Assembly: GCA_022578965.1 (NCBI GenBank)
Contig: MU400964.1
Location: forward strand, 1-17,936
Origin: Xylaria sp. FL1777
Lineage: Eukaryota; Ascomycota; Sordariomycetes; Xylariales; Xylariaceae
Length of the DNA stretch: 17,936 nt
Direction: 5' to 3'
A program made the position numbers and the translations under genes. The stretch's first letter is position 1. Each line of letters starts with the position of its first letter. The notes under the pieces were generated by a model, which was given only the letters and a program-made list of their open reading frames with translations, had not been told where the DNA came from and made no database searches. This document shows, piece by piece, positions 9,243 to 17,936 of this stretch.

Positions 9243-12060
9243 AAAAGCAATAACTTAAACAAGAAATCTGATTTTATATACTAGCAATAAGTTATAACAA
9301 ACATATAAAAATATTAGCATTGCAATCGTAATTAAAGCTACAATTTTCGTTAGTTTTTAAAAAAATAGCTTTTATTACAAACTATAATTAATAACTAGTT
9401 AAAGCTACAAATGCATAAAATAGTTAACATATTAAAAAACCCTAAAATTTAATAGCGTTTTTAAAAAGTTAATATTTAAATAAAATTCAAAAAAAACAAT
9501 ATAAGTTATAATATTGCTAACATTTTTGCATTTTAAAACAAGCTTTTTATTTTATTTAAACAACTAGCCTTTACTAAATTTAATTTTAAAGCATTTAAAG
9601 CTTTTAATAAAAAGCTTTGCTAAGTTAAAAATGTTTATAATACGCAATAAATCAAAAGGTTACTTTATTTTTTTTAGTTCTAAATCCAAAATATATTTTT
9701 ATATTTTGCTGCCTTTTTTTTAAGTATTTTTACAAATTAGCAAACTAAGCATAAATTTTATAATATAACTAAAGCTAACACGCTATTTTTTTACATTACT
9801 AAAGCATATATAATTATAGCTTTATTATTAAGTATATACGCACTTTTAATAAATAATTTTCTATAGTAATTTATTAGCATTTACTTTTATAGTAATAAAA
9901 CATAAACTTAAATAATTAATACTTTTGCTTAATTTAAGGTATATATTAGCTATAAGTTTATTTTAAAACAACTAAATAAAATAGCTAAACAAAGTTATAT
10001 ATATAATAATTAATTAACTAATGTTTTAATACTTAAATTAATAAATATATAGCTTAACTTAAAGTATATTGCTTATAACCCAAGTATTATATTTATATAT
10101 AATAATTTTAACTTTAAAAACAATGTTTAAAATCTTAGCATAAGTTATAAAAATATTATGCAAAATTTAACTAATTGTTTTATAGTTACTAGTTTAAACA
10201 TGCTTAGCTTATTTATATAGTTATAATAATATGCTACTACTTCTTTTAAAAAAAAATAGCTTTTTTTTTATTTAACGCTAACTTTAGCTTATATAAGTAA
10301 AACAACTAATTATTTATTAATTTATACTATTTGTTTTTTATTTAAATTATTACATTTAAAAAAGTTTGCTTTATTTTTAAACATTACACAACTATAAAAT
10401 AACGTTAGCTATATTTTGCAAACCTTTACTATTTACAAAAACAAAAAAAAAATATCTAAAGTATATTAAATTTATAATACTTTATTTTGTACTATTTTAA
10501 ATTATTAAAACTATAATAAACAACTTATAATAGTACATAAAAATTAAAAAACTACATTTTTTATTTAAGCTATAATAGCTGCTTAAATAAAAGCAAGCAA
10601 CATATATAACCGTAAACAATAAATGCTTTTTATACTAGCTTTCTTTTATATTGCGCTAAATTTTATTTAACTAATTTTTTGGACTTTTTAAGATCTTTTT
10701 ATAAAATATAACATGCAATTTTTTAGCTGCAAGCAATATATTAAAAAAAATAAGGTTTAATACTATTAAGCCTTGCTATTACTACATAATAAGTTTTATG
10801 CTTATATTTTAGCGTTTTTAATTTATAACTTAGTTAAATCTAGTATACTATTCCTTAATAAAATCTAACTAAACTATATTTAAATAGCATTAAAAAGCAT
10901 AAATCTTATATTACTTAAGCAAAAAATTGTAGCTTTATAGTTTTAATAGTCAAAATATGCAAATTAAACAAAAAAATATACTTAAAACAAAAGCAAATTA
11001 ATTAACATTAAGTTTTAAAGCTATTACTAATATATAAATATTATAAAATATTTACTTATAATAATTATAGCAGTTTAGCTTAATAATTATAAAGTACTAC
11101 GTTAAATTATTTCTTACTTTTTTATTTTTTTTTATAAAGAAAAGTTTAATAACTATAAACTAAAAATATTATATTTTGCTTAATTACTTTATTTTAATAT
11201 TACAGAACTAAAACTTGCAACAAAAATACTGCAATTAAGCTTTGTTTAGTATACTATAGCTAAAAGCAAGTAAAAAGCTATTAATTTAGCTTTAAAGCAT
11301 ATTAATAATGCTTTTATAATTAATATAAAAAATAACAAAAACTTTACGCAGAATATTTTTATTATATTTAATTAATTAGCTATTATAAGCTTTTATACTA
11401 CTTTAATTTATAGCAGTATAAAACAGTTCTTTTAAATATATTAAAATAAGCAGCATACTTTTTTTTTTACTAACTAAAATATTATTAAATATGCCTATAA
11501 AATATATATTAATAGCAACACTAAAAAATGCACTAATAGCTATACTACGTTATATAATCCTTTTAATGCGCTAAATCTATTAATAAAAAAAAAGCAATAA
11601 TTTATTAATACTAAAATTAATAAGTTTAATACTAAAGTTGTTTAACTAACTAAAGTTTTAATATAGCAAAACATACTAAGTTTAGCTAATAAAAATAAGC
11701 TATTTGTTAAAAGTAATAAAAAACAGTAGTTATATACTTTTAATTATAAAAAAGCAGAAAAAAAAGAAAAAGAAACTAAAAAACTATAGCTAAATATAAA
11801 TTAGCACAAAGTATTATATACGTTTTATTTCTTTTGCTTTTTTTTTAGCTTTTTAAAACTATTATTTATTAGCAATTCTTTATTATGCTTTAGTAGTTTA
11901 AATTATATTAATGAATTTATAGCTAGCAATATATTTATGTATATAAAAAAAGCACTTAAAAGTAATGCAACTATAGTTAGTTTTACTAAAAATAATAAAA
12001 CAAAAGTTATAGCTGCTATTAAACGTAAAGCTAATTAGTTTAACTATATATTAAACGTTT
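9243..12060 (+). pseudogene. Remnant D: plus-strand gene of the 6-kb element, unknown product
   Basis: I cannot name this protein. One plus-strand phase (codons at multiples of 3) can be followed for about 940 codons with stops almost all TAA/TAG. Natural-looking segments include SKGYFIFFSSKSKIYFYILL near 9650-9710 and ALKHINNAFIINIKNNKNFT near 11300-11350. From about 11590 to 11800 it is rich in K, Q and E (AEKKEKETKK), consistent with a coiled coil. A final stretch near 11925-12040 keeps 30-40 codons without a stop. Position and size suit the transposase of the element, but I saw no DDE triad, and RIP (Asp to Asn, Glu to Lys) would hide one. It is convergent with remnant E. Confidence 0.4.
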
Positions 12061-12890
12061 AACAAATATTTAACTGCTGCTTTATTTGCATTTTTAGTGT
12101 TAATTTCAGAGTTAAATAAGGTATATTTTTAGTAGCATTTTTAATTTATGCCTTGTTTACAAAATGCTTAGCATGCTTATTAAAAGCATACTAATATATT
12201 ATAAAAAGCTTAGCATATAAAACATAGCTATATTTTTTCTATTTATTTTATCTAAATATTTTTATAGCATTATAAACTAAAAAAAACATAGTATTTATAT
12301 TAACTATTTTATTAAATATAGCAATAATATTTTATTAAACCTTTTTTAGTATAAAATATTTTGTTATATTATTAATAGTAAAGTTTAAGTGTTAATATAA
12401 GTTTATAAAATGTTTTGCGTAAAATTTTTAAAGCTTTTACTATAAAAACCAAAAAATAGTCTTTTTTTAAAACGTAAACTGCTAATATATTTTTAGCAGC
12501 AATTTTAGTAATTAGCTAAAGTTATAATAACATAAATTATAGCATACTTTTTATTATATATCTTTTTGCCTTTTAATATTTTTATTATTTAGCTATTATA
12601 AAAACTATAAAATATACTTTTTAAAGCATTTTATATTTATAAACTTATATATGTTTAGCTAAATAACTTATACCTTATTTTTAAACTTTAGTTTAGCTTT
12701 AGTTTACTTAGTAAGCTTAACTAGCTTAAATTGTTTTAATTTAAAATTAACTATTAGATTATTTTTATTTTTAAGCTTATTAATTGTAATTAATTAATAG
12801 TTTAATAGCATAAACCGTATATAACTAAACATTAAGCTTTTTAATGTACTATTGCTTATATTTGTTATAAAGCGCAAATTACTTCGATTG
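12061..12890. other. Convergent zone between D and E, strand not resolved
   Basis: Base skew is mixed. Protein-like readings occur on both strands: plus in the D phase, and minus in a phase one base off that of E (from about 12946, KAQKVKLFKLKRKKKLLKN). The minus reading could be the C-terminal part of the helicase gene after an indel near 12950. I could not find helicase motif VI to confirm this. Confidence 0.3.
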
Positions 12891-14550
12891 TTTTTTAGTA
12901 GCTTTTTTTTACGCTTTAGTTTAAAAAGCTTAACTTTTTGCGCTTTTAGTAAATCGAAATACTAATAAAAAGCAAAAAAAAATGCCATTCTTTATGTTAT
13001 ACTATTTTAAATAGCTTAGTTAAACCTTTGCAATAAGTTTAAAAAGTCTTTAAAAGCAATAAAGCTAAACTAAACAATATGCGTTACATTATAAATATTT
13101 ATTCTTATTTTAAAAACTATAGTAGCAAACATAATCCAACAAAAAAAGTCTAGCTTTATAAACTTATTATATAACTACTATTAGTTATTAAAACATATAT
13201 TTGCATTATATTTTTAAATAAAGCGCTTTATTTTAGTTAAAGTAAACTTTAACTTTTAAAGCTATATTATTAAAAAATAACGCATAATAATAAGCTTTTT
13301 TTTGCTAGTTATAAAAACAATAGTTTTAAGGATTAAATGTACTATACTACGCTATGTTTTGCTAATTAAAAAACTTAATCGCTAGTAATTTCTTATAATA
13401 ATACTTTTTTTTATAAAATAAACAACAAAAAATATATTAAGCTAATTAACTAAAGTACAAACAAATTGCAGTTTTTTTAAACAAGTACTTTACTATTAAA
13501 ATTTAGCTTTAAGCAATATAAACTTCTAGGCGTTTAAGCTTAATATAGCAATATAACTAAACCATAATATATTTTATAGAACTAACGCTTTTATATAATA
13601 TATATTAAAGTATGCAATTTAGAAATTTCTTTATTAATAAACTATATAAAGCTTATTAATAGCTATAAACGCAATCTTTTAATTAAACAAAAAGTTATAA
13701 AGCAAATTAATAAAGTGTTTTTAAGTAACTTATTTAAGCTTAAAAATAATATATATAAAGCATTTTAAAGCTAACTTAGCTTATATAGCATTATTTTATT
13801 AAACAGTAAAAACATACTTTTATAACTACTTATATAATACTAATTAACCTTTGTTATATTATTTATTATTAATAATAAACAAATGTTAAAAATTCAAACA
13901 ATTAAGTTAAATTAGTTATATTTTAATCGTTTTAATAAATATAACTATAAAGTTATTATACTTTATATAATAACTAAAACAGTTTACAATATAATGCTTT
14001 TTTTATAATTAGTTTAAGCTACTAATATAATGTTACTATAACAAAATACTATACGCTAAATTAACTTAATTTACTTAGCTTTAAGCTTAAGCTTATATAA
14101 TCCGTTAAATTAACAATAATTTAAAATAGCACTAATAATAGCTTATACAAAGTTATATTTTAATATGCACTATTAGTTATGTTTTAATTGCAGCAAAATA
14201 TGCTATATAAAATACCAAATATAATCGCTAAATAAATGCTTTAATACTGCGTTACTAGCTAATTTATTTAGTTTGCTAAGTTTTTTAATAAATTCTAAAA
14301 GTTCTAAAGCTATTAGTTTTTTTAAAAAGCAACTATTAATTAAGCTAAAGCTAGAATTATTAAAAGTCTGCAGTTTTATAATAAAATAAAAAAATAACAC
14401 TAATTAATAAATTAACAAATAAAGCTTAACTTTTAACCGTTTAAGCTTAAAATACTATAATATAATAAAGTATCTTAATTATAAAATTAACGCTAAATAT
14501 AAGCATTACTATAAAAAGCCCTAAGCAATGTTATAATTATCTTTTTTAGG
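12890..14550 (-). pseudogene. Remnant E: RecQ-like superfamily 2 DNA helicase
   Basis: In one minus-strand phase (codon first bases at multiples of 3), three helicase motifs appear in the right order and spacing. Motif 0: FNGLYKLKLKAKQ (14109-14071), matching the RecQ pattern FG-x3-R-x2-Q. About 17 residues later comes motif I: SNIILVA, a stop (Q or R), TNYKKS (14037-13996), which reverts by Asn to Gly and Lys to Gly to a T-G-Y-G-K-S Walker A. Motif Ia follows: YLLKRLKYN plus a stop (Gln), 13941-13912, matching PL-x2-L-x2-D/x-Q with Pro to Leu. Upstream in the same phase is an open stretch (14400-14203). The DExH box and motif VI were not located. Known role of the family: ATP-driven 3'-5' DNA unwinding. 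Here it is broken by many RIP stops. It starts just inside the right subterminal island, consistent with a transposon-encoded gene. Confidence 0.55.
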
Positions 14551-14569
14551 TTTTATTAGCAAATAATCT

Positions 14570-14760
14570 ATAGGTGTAAGTAGTGTATATACGTGTGCAA
14601 AGTAAACTTTAGCTCGAAAATCAACAAAAGTGCCTCAGACTAAAATACATAAAACGCAGGCCCTAGACCTATAAATATATCTGCACGGGCCCCCGAAAGG
14701 AATAGGTCGTAGCTTGCAGCAAGCGTAGCCCGCTGTTTTATGTTTTTAGTTTAAGGCACC
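14570..14760. other. GC-rich subterminal region with nested inverted arms, right
   Basis: This is the most GC-rich part of the window (GCACGGGCCCCCGAAAGG). Inverted arms are nested: ACATAAAAC (14647-14655) with GTTTTATGT (14735-14743), and inside these GACCTA (14666-14671) with TAGGTC (14703-14708). A compact hairpin GCTTGC-A-GCAAGC lies at 14712-14724. It directly adjoins the right inverted repeat and is the 5' flank of remnant E. Such structured subterminal DNA is typical of transposase-binding ends, and promoter function for E is also possible. Confidence 0.6.
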
Positions 14761-14780
14761 TAAGATAATAAAAAATAACC
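14745..14780 (-). repeat. Right terminal inverted repeat of the 6-kb element
   Basis: 14749-14768 is the exact reverse complement of 8772-8791. Outer bases TAACC (14776-14780) mirror GGTTA at 8761-8765. Confidence 0.8.
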
Positions 14781-15192
14781 TTTTATTTTTAAATATTTTG
14801 TTATACTTGTTTTTAAAACAAGAAAACTAAAAAGCTTATATAGCTGCACTAAAAAAGCTTAGCTTTGCCTTAAATGCGGACTTTTTTATAAGTTATTAAT
14901 ACGTATTTTAATAAATAAACAATATTTCAGTAAAAGTTATAAACTAAAAAACACCTAAATAAAAATAAACGTTAACGTTTAAGTTACTTTTAATAATTTT
15001 AATATTGCAATAAAAGCAACTAAAGTAAATATTTGTTTAATATTAATATATTACTAACAAAAAAAAAAGTGTTAATTTATTATTAAAAACTAGCAAAATA
15101 AACAAATAACATAAAATAACTATAATACTTAATATAAATAAGTATACTTTACGTATAAAACGTGGTAATAATTACATTATTATATATATTAT
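14781..15192. other. AT-rich spacer, nothing recognised
   Basis: This lies between the 6-kb element and the gypsy LTR-like repeat. A small palindromic AACGTT-AACGTT at about 14969-14980 is visible, but no coding remnant could be followed. Confidence 0.45.
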
Positions 15193-15262
15193 ATTAAAAT
15201 AAAAATGTGCGTATAATATTAAAAATAAAAATGTGCATATAACATTAAATAAAAATATACTA
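15193..15262 (+). repeat. Three 25-26-bp tandem units next to the LTR-like repeat
   Basis: Units start at 15193, 15218 and 15244, close to ATTAAAATAAAAATGTGCGT then ATAAT. The array ends at the start of the right 314-bp repeat and is absent next to the left copy, so it belongs to the insertion site rather than to the repeat. Confidence 0.6.
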
Positions 15263-15574
15263 TTATAAAATTAACACAAGGGTAGCTTTTAAAGCAGCTT
15301 AATGCCTTTATATATACTTTGCACTTTTTCTTTTGCTAGCTAAAGCTAAAGTTATATAATAACTTATTTAGCTTATTAAGCTTATAATAATTTAAGGCTT
15401 ACTAAGCTTATAGTAATTTAAGGCTTACTAAGCTTATAGTAATTTAATGCTTACTAAATTTATAGTAATTTAAAAAAGGTTATTACTTTTTTTATTTTTT
15501 CTTTGTTTATATAATTATGTATTTTCTATATTTAGTTATTTATTTAGTTTTAGTTCTTTAGCTATTAATTTTTT
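15261..15574 (+). repeat. Right copy of the 314-bp repeat, putative 5' LTR of the gypsy element
   Basis: Reverse complement of 1-314. The first bases TATTATAAAATTAACAC correspond to TGTTATAAAATTAGCAC in the left copy, so an LTR-like TG start has become TA by a G-to-A change. A TATA-like motif lies at 15309-15316 and four 26-bp units at 15368-15471. About 310 bp further on is the ATG of a gypsy gag in the same orientation, the arrangement expected of a 5' LTR. The 3' end of the LTR is not defined, because the left copy is cut by the window. No primer-binding site could be read. Confidence 0.65.
15368..15471. repeat. Four 26-bp tandem units inside the right repeat
   Basis: Mirror of the array at 104-207, read here as TTTAAGGCTTACTAAGCTTA then TAGTAA. 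Units are better preserved relative to each other in the middle two copies. Confidence 0.75.
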
Positions 15575-15881
15575 ATAACTACTAAGTATTAATACATTTA
15601 TTACTTTTAATTCTTTAAAACCTTTATTAATGCATAGTAATAAAAGTACTTTAAAAATCTTTTTAATAAACTATTATTAAAAATCTTATTATTACTTATA
15701 AATTAAAACCTTAAAAGCAAACCTGTTATATTAATATATAATAAGTTTATTATACTTTAATAGCTTTTTAATTAATAAAACTTAATATATAAAAATAAAT
15801 ACTAATATAAAAAGTTAAGTAATAAATAATTTATAAAATAAACTTTTAAAAGTATACTAAAAAGATATTTAAAAAATAAAA
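15575..15881 (+). other. Rest of LTR and leader before gag
   Basis: AT-rich, without a recognisable frame. Between the repeat and the gag ATG it should hold the LTR end and primer-binding site if the LTR model is right. RIP has left no tRNA-complementary stretch that I can identify. Confidence 0.4.
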
Positions 15882-17936
15882 ATGCTAAATAGCATTATAT
15901 AAGTAAACTTTACTTAATAACTAATAAACTAAATCTAAATTATATTATTAAAAATAAAAAGTTAAAAATTAAGTTTAAAAGTTTTAAAGACTTTTAAAAC
16001 TAGCAATATATTAAAACAACAAACTTTAGTACTTTTATTAACTATTTTTATTAAAAAAAAAGTAATAATAAAAAAAAAAAAATTAAGCAGTAGTAATAAA
16101 AAAGAACTAATATTAATACTAGTACTATAAAGTAAACTAGTTGCTTTAACTTAAAAAATAGCTTAAATATTAAGCGTTATAACTTTTAAATTAGCATAAA
16201 TATTAATTATAATAATTAAAGTAGTAATAATAACTGCTATTATAATAATAAATTAAAGCTTTAAATAAGTAATTATATTATAACTAATATTAATACTATT
16301 ATTAATAAACTTAATGCTTATTTTTATTATTATTATATTTAAAGTAATAACTTAAAATAAAAAACTTAACTTTTTATTACTATTATTGTTTTTATTATTA
16401 AAATTATTTATAATATTAAAAATATTAAACATTAAAAGTTTTAAACTTACTGCTTTAAAGCTTTATAATAAATTTACAAATATAAAAGCTTTTTTAATTT
16501 ATGCTAAACTTTATTTAAAATAGCATTTTATTACTATTATAAAAAAAAATTAAAAAGTAATAATTATTTTATAATTTTTGTTAAAAAAAATACTAAAATA
16601 GTTTTAATTTATTTTAAAAGATTTTTTAAAAGTTAATAAGTTAACTAACTTTAAGCTAAAAATAAAAAAATTTTTTAAAAATTACGTTAAGTTTAAAAAT
16701 TAAATAAAAATATTATTTAAAAATACTTAAAAAGTAAAACACGCAAAAAAAGCATTTTACTGCTTAAAACAAACAAAAGTAATAATAAATTACGCTATAA
16801 AATTTAAACAATTAATAGTAATTTTAAAATTATTTAAGCTTATATTATTTTATTTATTTTATAGTAAACTTAAAACTTAAGTTTAAAATAAACTATATAA
16901 AATAAATAAACTAGCAAAAATTAATATATATATTAATATAGCTATTATAATTAATTAATAATTATTTAACTAATACTTTAAAACTAAAAAAACTAAAAAA
17001 AACTAAAAAAAAAAATATTTAAAAAAGTATTAAATAAAGATTTAAGCAAATTAATAAAGTCCAAAAATAACAATTTTAAAATATATTTAAAGTTAAATGT
17101 TATAACTGTAAAAAGAAAAAATATTTTTAAAAATAATGGTAATTTAAAAAAAAAAACAGAAAAAAAAGCTATAAAAAGAAAAAAATTTTTTAACTTAAAA
17201 AAAAAGTATAAATTATAAAAGTTCAAAATAATAAAAAACAATAAAGCAATTTAAAAAATATGTTTTTAAAGCAAAAATATAAAGTTGCTATTTTAAGTTA
17301 AAATAAAAGTGCTACACTAAATAAATCTAAATATTTTATTTATATAAATTAAAATAAACAAACATATAAATATTATTTAAAAGCTTTATAATTATTAAAA
17401 CAAATTATAAAAAAATATATTTGCTATATAAATAATTAAAGTTATTTAATATATAACTTAAAAAAATAATTTAATTAAAAATAGCAAACAATAAAAAATA
17501 GTAAATTAATATAATTAGCAAACTTATAAAACTATAAAAATTTTAAACTACTAAAGCTTAAAATGTAGCTTAAAAAAAAGTTATATTTAAAAAAATAAAA
17601 CTATAACTATAAATAATATAATTATTAAACTAATTATAAACTATTAAAACATTTAATTGCTAAATAAACTTAAAAAAACAAAACTTATAAAACTTTAAAG
17701 CAAAAATAAATAAAATTAAAAGCTATAAAAAATATTATAAAAAAAAAACTAATAAAAATAAATAAAGTATTTTTATAGCTAAAACTGCTTTAAATATAAC
17801 AAAACAAAAAAGTATTAATAATTAATATAAAAACTAATATATTTTAAAAACTAAAGCTAATAATTTAACTAATTATTAAAAGTTATTACTATAATAAAAC
17901 TATAATAAAAAACAATAATAATATTTTATGCTTAAA
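15882..17936 (+). pseudogene. gag: Ty3/gypsy gag and start of pol, RIP-inactivated, cut by window end
   Basis: From ATG 15882 the phase at multiples of 3 reads a low-complexity, Leu-rich (probably once Pro-rich) N-terminus, then the capsid region of fungal gypsy Gag. KFTNIKAFLIYAKLYL begins at 16470 (pattern KF-x2-x-x-KAFL-x-A-x-LYL), then a remnant of the WF...F (16600s), then HAKKAFYCLKQTKVIINYAI at about 16740-16799, the family's A-E-R-x-L-x2-LKQT-G-S-V-x2-YA signature after Glu to Lys and Gly to Lys. YSKLKTQVQNKL and INIYINIAIIINQQLF follow, as expected. A zinc knuckle is at 17098-17139: C-x2-C-x4-Y (from His)-x4-W (Cys expected), one frame off, so an indel lies in the A-rich stretch 16990-17060. 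Further on in the knuckle frame, NKSATLN (17302-17322) may be a decayed protease active site. Gag packages element RNA into virus-like particles. Many stops make it non-functional. Confidence 0.82.

Larger units (their letters stand above)
8761..14780. mobile_element. 6.0-kb inverted-repeat-bounded element with a helicase remnant
   Basis: The ends are inverted repeats of about 36 bp with a 20-bp perfect core (TTATCTTAGGTGCCTTAAAC), and beyond them the inner sequences diverge. Just inside both ends lie GC-richer stretches (8781-8895, 14570-14760). Between them are two convergent decayed genes: D on plus and E, RecQ-helicase-like, on minus. No target-site duplication could be made out; RIP may have blurred it. 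Established knowledge: some fungal DNA transposons, such as certain Academ elements as I recall, carry a superfamily 2 helicase gene, and RecQ helicases are also spread by telomere-linked gene families. The class is therefore open. It is about the length expected for a two-gene DNA transposon. Confidence 0.6.
1..17936. other. RIP-mutated AT-isochore (whole window)
   Basis: The whole window is extremely A+T rich. TpA is over-represented and CpG is nearly absent, and TAA/TAG stops pepper every frame. In a hand sample (3301-3540) CpA+TpG was clearly rarer than ApC+GpT, and TpA exceeded ApT, the usual RIP index pattern. The inverted repeat pair at the window ends differs by transitions in both directions, so each copy was mutated independently. 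Known biology: RIP in Pezizomycotina converts C to T (mainly in CpA) in duplicated DNA, turning CAA, CAG, CGA and TGG into stops. Short GC-richer islands at 7612-7800, 8781-8895 and 14570-14760 stand out. Composition alone does not identify the species. Confidence 0.88.

Noticed and set aside
14203..14400. Minus-strand open frame as a separate small gene
   Set aside because: It is in phase with the helicase motifs further along and ends at a TAG explained by RIP, so it is treated as part of remnant E.
16993..17241. Minus-strand open frame of about 82 codons
   Set aside because: Antisense of the A-rich gag zinc-knuckle region. Its Phe-rich translation is an artefact of poly-A.
1..17936. Mitochondrial or bacterial AT-rich genome
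   Set aside because: No intact long frames, no rRNA or tRNA, transition-only divergence between repeats, and a gypsy gag all point to RIPed nuclear fungal DNA instead.

Overview
This window looks like an AT-isochore of a filamentous ascomycete (Pezizomycotina): a transposon graveyard eroded by repeat-induced point mutation (RIP). Three things seen in the sequence support this. G+C is very low (about a fifth by eye, not counted). TpA dominates and CpG is almost absent. The one long repeat pair in the window differs, as far as I could align it, only by C/T and G/A transitions. No intact gene of normal length survives. Coding remnants can still be followed by reading TAA, TAG and TGA as the Gln, Arg or Trp codons that RIP turns into stops, and by accepting Gly to Lys/Ser/Asn, Asp to Asn, Glu to Lys, Pro to Leu and His to Tyr changes.

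Layout. (1) 1-314 is one copy of a 314-bp sequence that recurs inverted at 15261-15574. Each copy holds four 26-bp tandem units. I favour a Ty3/gypsy LTR, because the right copy lies just upstream of a convincing gypsy gag. Long terminal inverted repeats of a DNA transposon are the alternative. (2) 345-8760 holds an unrecognised multi-gene block: remnant A (minus), remnant B (plus) and remnant C (minus). A and B diverge from a small intergenic region with two hairpins; B and C converge. B is the best supported: a 31-codon tandem repeat, a poly-Asn run and six 28-residue C2H2 zinc-finger units all lie in one uninterrupted reading phase across about 2.8 kb. A short non-RIPed island (7612-7800), full of hairpins, sits upstream of C.

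(3) 8761-14780 is a 6.0-kb unit bounded by inverted repeats with a 20-bp perfect core. GC-richer subterminal islands lie just inside each end. It has two convergent remnants: D (plus, unrecognised) and E (minus). E keeps motifs 0, I and Ia of a RecQ-like superfamily 2 helicase. This looks like a helicase-bearing DNA transposon inserted into, or next to, the A-B-C block. (4) 14781-15260 is AT-rich spacer with a short tandem repeat. (5) 15261 to the right edge is the 5' part of a RIPed Ty3/gypsy retrotransposon: LTR-like repeat, leader, gag with the conserved capsid region, a zinc knuckle after a frameshift, and the start of a pol-like region running off the window.

The genes no longer work together. 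What remains is a layered record of insertions: a gypsy element, a helicase-bearing inverted-repeat element and an unidentified zinc-finger-bearing block. All functional calls on A-E are inferences from decayed sequence. Gag is the most secure, then the zinc-finger array, then the helicase.
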